Assembly: GCF_016597815.1 (NCBI RefSeq)
Contig: NZ_VCHA01000008.1
Coordinates: forward strand, 1-64,000
DNA: 64,000 nucleotides
Direction of reading: 5' to 3'
Source of the DNA: Marinobacter sp. DY40_1A1
GTDB taxonomy: Bacteria > Pseudomonadota > Gammaproteobacteria > Pseudomonadales > Oleiphilaceae
In this document: one piece after another, positions 37,772 to 45,135 of the stretch
Numbering within the stretch: the stretch's first letter is position 1
How the letters are laid out: the number at the start of each line of letters is the position of its first letter
The notes under the pieces: generated by a model
The model's input: the letters and a program-made list of their open reading frames with translations, nothing else
What the model was told of the DNA's origin: nothing
Database searches by the model: none
Program-made: the position numbers and the translations under genes

Positions 37772-38347
37772 TTGAACCACCTTGCGCATCTTTTTCTTGC
37801 CCCCGACTCGCCTGAAGCGCGGGTGGGTAGCATGCTTGGGGATTTCGCCCGCGGTGTCGACGTAGCAGCACTCCCATCTTCTGTAAGGTTAGGGGTTCGA
37901 CATCACCTGGCGGTAGACAGCTTTACCGATAAACACCCCGACGTACTGGCCAGCAAGCGGCTTTTTTCTGCCCAGCGCCGCAGGTTTTCCGGGATCGCGC
38001 TGGATATCCTCTATGACCACTTTCTTTTACAGCATTGGAGCGAGTTCACTAATGCCGATCAGAACACCTTTATCAGTAACGTTTATGCAGAGCTGCAGAA
38101 TAACGAAAACCTCATGTCACCGGATATGACCAAAACCGCCCGACATCTTGTTTCCCACGACTGGTTTGGCTCCTATCGGGATCTAGATAACATCGGTTAC
38201 GCCCTGGACAGGGTGGCCGCACGCATACGCTTTCAAAATTCATTTGCCGGAATCATTGACGAAATACGGCCTTTGCATTCAGAGCTAGAGGATTATTTCT
38301 TATCTTTTTTCCCGGATTTACAATCATTTGCTGGAGGAATTGAATGA
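37772..38347 (+). CDS. acpH: ACP phosphodiesterase (AcpH, DUF479)
   Basis: This phosphodiesterase removes 4'-phosphopantetheine from acyl carrier protein. The 191-residue protein begins MNHLAHLFLA at a TTG codon and has GDFARG, VRHHLAVDSFTD (HD-like metal site) and LDILYDHFL. It overlaps the next gene by 4 nt (ATGA). Confidence 0.88.
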   Translation: MNHLAHLFLAPDSPEARVGSMLGDFARGVDVAALPSSVRLGVRHHLAVDSFTDKHPDVLASKRLFSAQRRRFSGIALDILYDHFLLQHWSEFTNADQNTFISNVYAELQNNENLMSPDMTKTARHLVSHDWFGSYRDLDNIGYALDRVAARIRFQNSFAGIIDEIRPLHSELEDYFLSFFPDLQSFAGGIE

Positions 38348-38967
38348 GGTTTCTGATCCCTTTAGGTCTTGCTACCGCGCTTATTGTTCCCGCCACAGCT
38401 TTCGCCGAGAAAGCAGACAAAAGCGTCGTACCTGTTCCCGAAACACTCGGCTTTGTGGAGTGGGTGGTGATGAACGATACCGGCCTGAGGCTAAAAGCCC
38501 GGCTGGATACAGGTGCAAAGACTTCCTCACTCCACGCGGTGAATGTGGAAGAGTTCAAGCAAGACGATCAGAAATGGGTGAGATTCCAGATTCCTCTGGC
38601 CGACCATAAAGATCACCCCATAACAGATGACAGCACGATAGATCACGAAGAGGTGATTCTTGAGCTGGAGCGACCTGTAGAGCGCACAGTGCTTATAAAG
38701 CGCAAAGGAGCTCCATCCCAACGACGTTATGTTGTGATGCTGGATTTTTGCATTGCAGGCACCAACCACAAAACCCAGTTCTCCCTCACCGACAGGGGAA
38801 ATTTTTCTTACCCGGTTTTGCTTGGCCGCAGATTTATGAAGGATGACAATATCCTGATCGATTCTGCTGACAGCTTTATTGCCAAAAAAGACTGTGAGTA
38901 CATGAATCTGGAGGAGCTTGCAGACAAGCAACAGGCGAACATTGTTAAGGCAGATGGAGCGAGTTAA
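38344..38967 (+). CDS. Retropepsin-like protein, RimK-associated zinc protease family
   Basis: This 207-residue protein has a signal peptide (ATAFA cleavage) and a retropepsin-like domain with LDTGAKTSSLHA (catalytic-type DTGA), YPVLLGRRFM and a late strand pair. It belongs to the PF05618 group annotated as ATP-dependent zinc protease but related to retroviral aspartic proteases. The signal peptide points to periplasmic action. The coupled start in the acpH stop suggests one transcript. Confidence 0.87.
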   Translation: MRFLIPLGLATALIVPATAFAEKADKSVVPVPETLGFVEWVVMNDTGLRLKARLDTGAKTSSLHAVNVEEFKQDDQKWVRFQIPLADHKDHPITDDSTIDHEEVILELERPVERTVLIKRKGAPSQRRYVVMLDFCIAGTNHKTQFSLTDRGNFSYPVLLGRRFMKDDNILIDSADSFIAKKDCEYMNLEELADKQQANIVKADGAS

Positions 38968-38971
38968 TTCT

Positions 38972-39009
38972 GCACATACCCACAGCAAACAGATGCCGTG
39001 GGTATGTGC
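38972..39009. terminator. Perfect 12-bp hairpin between convergent genes
   Basis: Stem gcacatacccac (38972-38983) pairs with gtgggtatgtgc (38998-39009) over a 14-nt loop, just past the protease stop and before the end of the ATP-grasp gene. No T-run follows, so it is a terminator candidate by position and stability only. Confidence 0.55.
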
Positions 39010-39048
39010 GAGTGGAGCTAAGGATGCATGGGCGCTTGAGCCTACCTC

Positions 39049-40356
39049 CTATACATAGAAGTCCAGTTCTTCCTGAGCTTTCAGCAAATCCCGCATTTTG
39101 ATGGGGTCATCACCATAAAAGAAGACCAGGCCCCAGTGAGTCCCGAAGGCTGCCCGGTCAGGAACTGTCTCTTCTGTTGGAGCCACCAGTTCGTGGGACT
39201 CGAAGTAGGGGTGCTCAATGGTTTCTTTGGGCATTTCCAGCTTGCTAACCACGCGGCGCCTTGGGTACACGCCGAAGCAGCCAGCGTAACCCTTCGCATC
39301 AACCACTTCGCGAGGGAAGAAGGCGTCCACCTCCTCTTTGGTGCTTTTGGGGTCGAACACCAACATTGAGGCTTGATACGCACTGAATCCGTAGGCTCTC
39401 TCAATAAGCTCGAAAGCCTTGAACCCGGGCGGGCGATAGGCAACCTCACCAAAATACATTTCGCCATCTGCGGTGACAAAGTACTCGGGGTGAATCAGCC
39501 CGAACTTTATCTCGAAGGTTTTGATGAGTAGCTCGATTTGCTTGGTGATCGCATTACGCCAGCTCTCGAGTTGTTCGGTCGCGGGCACGAATACCGAGTA
39601 GCCTAGCGTCACGTATTCGGAAATATTCAGGAACTTTATTTTGCCATCGTGAATCCACGCCTCAACGGCAAACTCCCAGCCATCCAGGTGACTTTCCATA
39701 AGCAAGGGATATTCTTCGGCCGGAATGGAGTCGATTTCTTCAATCTTTCGGATCATCCTGTGGCCAAGGCAGCCCGCCTTGTCGAAAGCTTTAACGTGAA
39801 TCGGGTCATCAGGGTCGCCGTCTAGCTTGAGCAATGTCTGATTGACTCGCTTCATAAAGCGAACAACGTCGTCTTTCTCATGGGCCTCTTCGAAGATCCC
39901 TACACGAATACCGCCAAGCTGGGCGCGACGTTTCATCAAGGATTTATCCCGGAAAAGAATGGACTGCCCAAACATACGCGGGCTATCGAGAAGCACTGAG
40001 TTGATCGCGCCGGACCACTCGACGGTTTCTTCAAATAGCGGTATTGCAACGTCTACGCCTTCCTCCTTTAGCCTTTGCGCAATCTCAAAGGATCGATCAT
40101 TCAAACGGAGAAAATCCCAGGGGATGAAAGGTATCTTGTTTGCGGTACAAAAATCTGCGGCCCATTCCGGGGCAACCACGATATAGCGGCGATCAAACTT
40201 TTGCGCTGCCTTGATGGCGTTGACACTCCAACCGAGCAGGGCAATGTAACCTTTGTTGAGATCCTTCGGTGTCTCTGTTCCTTTTACAGAGTCCATCTCT
40301 GGATCAAGCCAGGCCTCTATCGCTGCGGGCATTTGTTTTTCTGATGCTATAGACAT
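39049..40356 (-). CDS. ATP-grasp domain protein
   Basis: This 435-residue ATP-grasp ligase-like protein shows the carboxylate-amine ligase layout: an N-terminal pre-ATP-grasp domain (about 30-150), a nucleotide-binding segment around KRRAQLGGIRVG, LLMESHLDGWEFAVEAW, and a metal-binding FGEVAYRPPGF. The substrate is unknown: peptide, amino acid or modified metabolite ligation are possible. A strong ggagg ribosome site precedes the ATG. It is monocistronic. Confidence 0.8.
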   Translation of the reverse strand: MSIASEKQMPAAIEAWLDPEMDSVKGTETPKDLNKGYIALLGWSVNAIKAAQKFDRRYIVVAPEWAADFCTANKIPFIPWDFLRLNDRSFEIAQRLKEEGVDVAIPLFEETVEWSGAINSVLLDSPRMFGQSILFRDKSLMKRRAQLGGIRVGIFEEAHEKDDVVRFMKRVNQTLLKLDGDPDDPIHVKAFDKAGCLGHRMIRKIEEIDSIPAEEYPLLMESHLDGWEFAVEAWIHDGKIKFLNISEYVTLGYSVFVPATEQLESWRNAITKQIELLIKTFEIKFGLIHPEYFVTADGEMYFGEVAYRPPGFKAFELIERAYGFSAYQASMLVFDPKSTKEEVDAFFPREVVDAKGYAGCFGVYPRRRVVSKLEMPKETIEHPYFESHELVAPTEETVPDRAAFGTHWGLVFFYGDDPIKMRDLLKAQEELDFYV

Positions 40357-40820
40357 CTACTATCCTCCTTGCTGATTAACCCAGACAAGGCGCTAGCATT
40401 AAAAATGCACCGAGAAACTGAGCGATTTGGTCGTGCTCTGAATTCAATATAGCCCTATTAGTTGCAATTAGAAACGAAATGGGCGGAATAGTTCTCTTCC
40501 AGTAGTGCGTGGGAGTGCCTGGCTGGCCCCAACTCTTATTTCGTCACTACACCTTGTGTAGCTACGTTCGACGAGAAACCGAAGCAGTTTTCTCTAGATC
40601 GGCACATTTCACCGTCATCAAGGCATTATCACCGTTTGTAGAATTTGCATAACGCCAGTGTGTCTTTCACTATGATTCAATAGAAAGGGGAGAGCTGCCT
40701 ATGGTTCCCGGGGCAGACGTTGAACGTGCAATAGAGCTTGGCCGTGCCAGTTGGGCAGTGGGTTATGAGTAAAGCTCGACTGACTGACATCAGAAACATT
40801 GAAATTGGCGGATCGACATC
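40357..40820. other. 464-bp intergenic region between the ATP-grasp gene and mqo
   Basis: No gene of ordinary size is present. The region must hold divergent promoters for the ATP-grasp gene and mqo. A possible very small open frame with a good ribosome site lies at 40701-40772. I see no hairpin with a T-run and no tRNA. Confidence 0.6.
40701..40772 (+). CDS. Possible 23-residue leader/small ORF upstream of mqo
   Basis: ATG at 40701 is preceded by aaggggag eight bases upstream and runs to TAA at 40770-40772, giving a product MVPGADVERAIELGRASWAV plus three residues. It lies 48 bp before the mqo start. It may be a leader peptide or simply chance. No poly-amino-acid attenuation signature is visible. 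Confidence 0.3.
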   Translation: MVPGADVERAIELGRASWAVGYE

Positions 40821-42281
40821 ATGAACATAATTATCATTGGCGCAGGGATTATGGGTACCACCTTTGCCACCCTGGCAAAGGAGCTGGCGCCCAATCTCGA
40901 CATAACCATTCTGGAAAGGCTCGACAGCGCTGGAGCTGGTAACTCGTGGGCATTCAACAACGCGGGAACCGGGCACGAGGCAAACTGCGAGCTAAACTAT
41001 ACGCCTGTGGATGGCGAAGTCCTTTCCGTTGAAAAAGCCTTGAAAATCCACGCCCAATTCAACGTAGCCAAGCAGTTTTGGGCTTATCTGGTTAAAAAGG
41101 GGGCCATCAATCAGCCTACAAGCTTTATCAATCAGACCAAGCACTGCACCCTTGTTTCCGAGTCAGCCATTGATGAATTGAAGTTGCGGTTCCAGGAAAT
41201 GTCCGCGCACCACTTTTTTGAGCAGATGCGTTACTCCGATGACTTCGACGAAATTAAAAGCTGGATTCCCCTGACAATGGACGGCCGCCCTCGCCATGAA
41301 AAAATGGCGGCCACCGTTATTGAGACAGGCACGGACGTTAACTTTGGCTCTTTAACAGAACAAATGGCGGCCTATGCGGTGGCAAATCTGGGCGTTAAAG
41401 TCGAGTACGGCACTCATGTTACACGGGCTCACCGGAGCCCCACCGGGCGCTGGGTTATAAACGCCAGTAAAAACGGGCGAACTGTTCAATACCGGGCTGA
41501 TGTGCTTTTTGTAGGCGCCGGCGGTGGCGCGTTCCCGTTACTGAAAAGAAGCCATTTACCCTCCCGGAATCGATATGCCGGCTTTCCTGTTGGCGGGAGA
41601 TTTTTGCAGGCCGAAATCAGCGAAGAACAGGCGCAGAATTACAAGGCAAAAACCTACGGAAGAGCCAAGGTTGGGGCGCCTCCCATGTCTGTTCCGCACT
41701 TGGATTTACGGTCAGTAGATGGCAAATACTATTTGCTGTTTGGACCATTCGCCTCGTTCAAACCTGCGCTCGAGAAGGGTCGTGGATTTTTTGACTACCT
41801 TACCTCAATCCGGCTGCACGACATTCCCAGTTTGCTTAACGTCGCCATGCGACACTCCCACTTGGTCAGATACCTGATTTCAGAAACCTTTAAAGGTGAA
41901 AAAAGCCTGTTTGAAGAGTTGGAAGACTTTGCTCCCGGACTAAGCAAGAGATTTGATTGGAAGGCTATTGAGGCTGGCCAGCGGGTACAAATCATTAAAG
42001 ATCGCGACTTGCAGATGGGCACTGAAATTCTGGTATCCAAGGATAAATCCTACGGTACATTACTGGGAGCCTCACCGGGCGCATCGGTTTCACCGGAGGT
42101 AATCTTGCGTTGCCTGGAACTGATGTTACCGTCTGTTTTTTCAGAAGAAGATGTGCAAGCAAAGAAAAAACGGATCTTTCCCGAGGATAATCTCGACGCT
42201 TTGATCGCTCAGCCTGATCGATACCGGGAGATTCGCGATGCAGTTAATAGCCAGCTGGGAATAACCCAGTCCGTGAGTTAG
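40821..42281 (+). CDS. mqo: Malate:quinone oxidoreductase
   Basis: This membrane-associated FAD enzyme oxidises malate to oxaloacetate and reduces quinone in the TCA cycle. The 486-residue protein has the FAD motif IIGAGIMGTT at its start, the diagnostic NNAGTGHEANCELNYTP, and a C-terminal LLGASPGASVSPE. It is preceded by the unusually long intergenic region at 40357-40820. Pirin follows 65 bp after its stop. Confidence 0.93.
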   Translation: MNIIIIGAGIMGTTFATLAKELAPNLDITILERLDSAGAGNSWAFNNAGTGHEANCELNYTPVDGEVLSVEKALKIHAQFNVAKQFWAYLVKKGAINQPTSFINQTKHCTLVSESAIDELKLRFQEMSAHHFFEQMRYSDDFDEIKSWIPLTMDGRPRHEKMAATVIETGTDVNFGSLTEQMAAYAVANLGVKVEYGTHVTRAHRSPTGRWVINASKNGRTVQYRADVLFVGAGGGAFPLLKRSHLPSRNRYAGFPVGGRFLQAEISEEQAQNYKAKTYGRAKVGAPPMSVPHLDLRSVDGKYYLLFGPFASFKPALEKGRGFFDYLTSIRLHDIPSLLNVAMRHSHLVRYLISETFKGEKSLFEELEDFAPGLSKRFDWKAIEAGQRVQIIKDRDLQMGTEILVSKDKSYGTLLGASPGASVSPEVILRCLELMLPSVFSEEDVQAKKKRIFPEDNLDALIAQPDRYREIRDAVNSQLGITQSVS

Positions 42282-42346
42282 TAGAACCAAATGCACAGGT
42301 GAGGGCGGCCACACTTGGCAACTTTAATTTTTACAGGAGATTAGTA

Positions 42347-43273
42347 ATGAGCAATCTTACGAAACGCCCGGACGAAGCTTTCGACCAGGAGTGTTCGGAA
42401 CCTGCCGGGTGTAAGGAGGTTGAGCTATTGATTGAACCTCGCGACAGGGATTTGGGCGGTTTTTCAGTAAGACGCGTGCTCCCAACTATTCAGAAACGTA
42501 TGGTTGGTCCCTGGATATTCTTTGATCATATGGGACCTGCGGAGTTTGCCGCCGGTGACGGCATCAACGTGCGACCACACCCCCATATCAACCTGGCCAC
42601 CGTTACATACCTTTTTGAAGGTGAAATTCTGCACCGGGATTCACTGGGAAGTCTTCAGCCCATTCGCCCAGGCGACGTTAACCTAATGGTTGCAGGCAAA
42701 GGTATTACCCATTCTGAGCGAGAGCGGCCAGAAATTACGGCAACAACACATCGCCTGCACGGTCTCCAGCTATGGATGGCGCTGCCTGAAGCAGATGAAG
42801 AGATCGACCCGGCTTTTTATCATTATGCGAGTGCTGACATCCCTCGGGTTGATGTAAACGAGGTGCCCATTCGAGTCATTATGGGCAGCGCTTTCGGTAA
42901 AACGTCGCCAGTGAAAGTGTTTGCAGACACTCTTTACGTTGAAGCACATCTGAAGGCCGGGCAAAGCATCAAAGTGCCAGATGCAGACGAGCGTGCAGTT
43001 TACATCGCTGCAGGCGAACTGTGCGCCGGAGACACGACAATACCCGAGTTCGCCATGGCAGTGTTGTCCGATAAACCTGGGCTTGAGCTAACTGCAAAAC
43101 GCGATGCCCGCATTGCGATTGTTGGCGGTGAGAACCTGGGCAAGCGTTACATGGAATGGAACTTTGTTTCCAGCCGTCGCGAACGCATTGAGCAAGCCAA
43201 GGCCCAGTGGAAAGCTCAGACGTTTCCAAAGGTGCCGGGTGATGAGGAAGAGTTTATTCCGTTACCGGAATAG
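42347..43273 (+). CDS. Pirin family protein
   Basis: This 308-residue cupin-fold protein starts at ATG 42347 with aggaga upstream. The N-terminal cupin carries the metal site DHMGPAEF and HPHINLATVTYLFEGE (His ligands), and GKGITHSER matches the quercetinase-like pirin loop. Bacterial pirins are metal-binding cytosolic proteins with regulatory or quercetinase-type roles, and the actual role here is unknown. The link to mqo is by position only. Confidence 0.9.
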   Translation: MSNLTKRPDEAFDQECSEPAGCKEVELLIEPRDRDLGGFSVRRVLPTIQKRMVGPWIFFDHMGPAEFAAGDGINVRPHPHINLATVTYLFEGEILHRDSLGSLQPIRPGDVNLMVAGKGITHSERERPEITATTHRLHGLQLWMALPEADEEIDPAFYHYASADIPRVDVNEVPIRVIMGSAFGKTSPVKVFADTLYVEAHLKAGQSIKVPDADERAVYIAAGELCAGDTTIPEFAMAVLSDKPGLELTAKRDARIAIVGGENLGKRYMEWNFVSSRRERIEQAKAQWKAQTFPKVPGDEEEFIPLPE

Positions 43274-43436
43274 TGTTGGGTATCGAGCGTCAGCAAGCAA
43301 AGAGAGGGCAGAAGGCAAGGTTAACGGAAGGTTAAAACGCCGTAAATTTGGATTTCATCTATGGCTATCACACATTTGATGGGTCAGATTATAGGGAGAT
43401 GGAAAACAACGCTGTTTATTTTGAGGAGAAGTGCTG

Positions 43437-43973
43437 ATGACTATTAGAAAAAACTTGCTGATCGCATCTATTGCTACCGCTGGTATCGCTACGGCAGGCA
43501 CAGCATCGGCCGCAGATATGTACAAGTCTGGCGTTGGAGCGCTGTATGCAGGGCTGAACTACACCTTTATAAACATTGACGGGCGACTCGCTGACGCAGA
43601 CGTTGGAACTCTGTCCGGCAAAGTTGGAGTAATGGCAAATGAATATATTGGCCTGGAAGCGCGCGCCGGCTTTGGTGTAGACGACGATAAAATTGCCGGA
43701 GTTGATGTAAAGCTCGACAACTTCTTTGGCGGCTACGCTACCTTCAATATGGTTAATGAAAGCCCGTTTACGCCATATGCAGTTCTCGGTTTCACTCGAG
43801 TTGAACTTGAGGTTGGTAACCGTTCAGACGATGAGTCAGATTTCTCTTACGGTGCCGGCGTAAACTTCGAGATGGCGCAGAATCTGTCCGGTAATCTCGA
43901 GTATATGCGCTACTACGATGACAGCGACGTTACCGTAGACGGTATAGGCCTGGGTGTTCAGTTCAATTTCTGA
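43437..43973 (+). CDS. Outer membrane beta-barrel protein (OmpW/opacity-like)
   Basis: This 178-residue protein has a signal peptide (MTIRKNLLIASIATAGIATA, cleavage near TASA-AD) and repeated amphipathic strands ending in GVQFNF, a C-terminal aromatic that signals outer-membrane insertion. The ATG at 43437 has gaggag eight bases upstream, so it is preferred over the GTG at 43431. It probably forms an eight-stranded barrel. Its role is unknown. A strong terminator follows. Confidence 0.85.
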   Translation: MTIRKNLLIASIATAGIATAGTASAADMYKSGVGALYAGLNYTFINIDGRLADADVGTLSGKVGVMANEYIGLEARAGFGVDDDKIAGVDVKLDNFFGGYATFNMVNESPFTPYAVLGFTRVELEVGNRSDDESDFSYGAGVNFEMAQNLSGNLEYMRYYDDSDVTVDGIGLGVQFNF

Positions 43974-43988
43974 GCCAGCCTCGCAACA

Positions 43989-44024
43989 AAGCCCGTGCGC
44001 CCAAAAGCCACGGGCTTTTTTTTG
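43989..44024 (+). terminator. Rho-independent terminator of the barrel-protein gene
   Basis: Stem aagcccgtg (43989-43997) pairs with cacgggctt (44009-44017), followed by a run of T. It lies 15 bp after the stop at 43973 and is the clearest intrinsic terminator in the window. Confidence 0.85.
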
Positions 44025-44058
44025 GTCTCTGGTTCATGGCACAACATAATCAATTTAA

Positions 44059-44090
44059 CATAATATACATTATGCGCAGTATTAACTGCG
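44059..44090. repeat. Two adjoining 16-bp palindromes
   Basis: cataat-atac-attatg (44059-44074) is directly followed by cgcagt-atta-actgcg (44075-44090). Each has perfect 6-bp arms and a 4-bp centre. They lie in the 200-bp gap between the barrel gene and the convergent M15 peptidase gene and do not sit at a known promoter. They could bind a dimeric regulator or fold as adjacent RNA hairpins. Confidence 0.6.
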
Positions 44091-44174
44091 GATAAGAACG
44101 GCGTTCGGTATGGTACTTCGGGTGGAAATCAGAATCTGCCATCTATTCCGGATTCTACTTTAAGTTTGTTAAGT

Positions 44175-44648
44175 TCATGCCAGTACGTCGTAAATACTTT
44201 CGTAATTGCCTGCCACGCGTGACCAAATGGCGACCTGGCCGTCACCTTTTCTCTCTCGGATATCAACGTGCAGCATGTTGCCAGGCTGGGTATCTGTGTA
44301 AAGACCAATGCCGGTGAAGCCTACCTGCTTGGCTGTGTCGTAAGCGCGCTGGCGATCAGTTGCGCTTTCCATGTAGCTGTAGTCGCCCGGACGGACTTCA
44401 ACCAGCGGAAACACATCAACTGCGCGGACTTCACCCCACCTGTCGACGTTATGTTGGCTGGTGCCGTTTGGACCATCGTGTCGACCAATGCCTCTTGAGG
44501 CCGGGCTTATCCGAACCGGTGCACCCCAAGCTTCGCGAAAGGCGTCGAGCTTTACTAAAAGATCGGTGCTCATTAAGGAATACCAGTCGCGGAACTCTGA
44601 GGGTTTGAAGTACTTCAGAGTTGGGCGTGTTGCGGTTTTGGTTGTCAT
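44175..44648 (-). CDS. M15-family D,D-peptidase-like peptidoglycan hydrolase
   Basis: This product of about 157 residues has a zinc peptidase M15/VanY-like core: SQHNVDRWGEVRAVDVFPLV supplies a His and Asp ligand, and HVDIRE the second His. The frame is open to 44939, but the ATG at 44648 follows aggggaa at a good distance. The upstream residues read as low-quality coding. There is no signal peptide, so it would need another route to the wall, such as the injection system. It is divergent from the CIS operon and may be its lysin or cell-wall-crossing enzyme. Confidence 0.75.
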   Translation of the reverse strand: MTTKTATRPTLKYFKPSEFRDWYSLMSTDLLVKLDAFREAWGAPVRISPASRGIGRHDGPNGTSQHNVDRWGEVRAVDVFPLVEVRPGDYSYMESATDRQRAYDTAKQVGFTGIGLYTDTQPGNMLHVDIRERKGDGQVAIWSRVAGNYESIYDVLA

Positions 44649-45135
44649 ATTCATTTCCCCTGCCGCCAACAGTGAGTCATGTTGTTTATACTCTTTCGAG
44701 TAAAGACCGGTTATGTGTGTAATGCAAGCATATGACTGGCATTCAACCCCGGTCAGACACCGGCCAGGTGTAAAACCAGTAGCCGCAAACATTTCGTTTA
44801 AACTTTTCCACTCCTTCATAACTCTTGCGCAAGTTATAACTGATTGTTTGTTAATTAAATAATACGGAATCTGGTCATTTAAATGTCCTTGTTGCCAGAT
44901 AAGTGTATGCAAATAGCACATATACACATACATACACATTTAGGTACATTCGGTTACATGGTGAAGGTCAGGGAGTAAACAGACGTCCATCACCTGTACC
45001 AGAAGTAAACGGTTATAACGGCTGTAAAATGGAACCAGTCAGAGTTTTTCTGGAAAACGGATTGCCCTCTTTGGCTTAGCTTACGGGCAAGTCCCCCACC
45101 CTGCCGGTTCCTTATCTTTTTGTAAGGAGAAGCGC
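44649..45135. other. 487-bp region between the M15 gene and the CIS operon
   Basis: No gene is supported. The region holds a near-perfect 20-bp palindrome (44818-44837), AT-rich tracts near 44840-44940 that may contain promoters for both directions, and a strong aaggag ribosome site before the sheath gene. I see no CRISPR, tRNA or mobile-element end. Confidence 0.6.
44818..44837. promoter_or_regulatory. Candidate palindromic operator for the CIS locus
   Basis: ataact (44818-44823) and agttat (44832-44837) are exact reverse complements around an 8-bp centre that itself contains tgcgca. The size is that of a dimeric HTH regulator site such as LuxR-type boxes. It sits about 170 bp upstream of the peptidase start and 300 bp upstream of the sheath gene. 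Confidence 0.35.
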
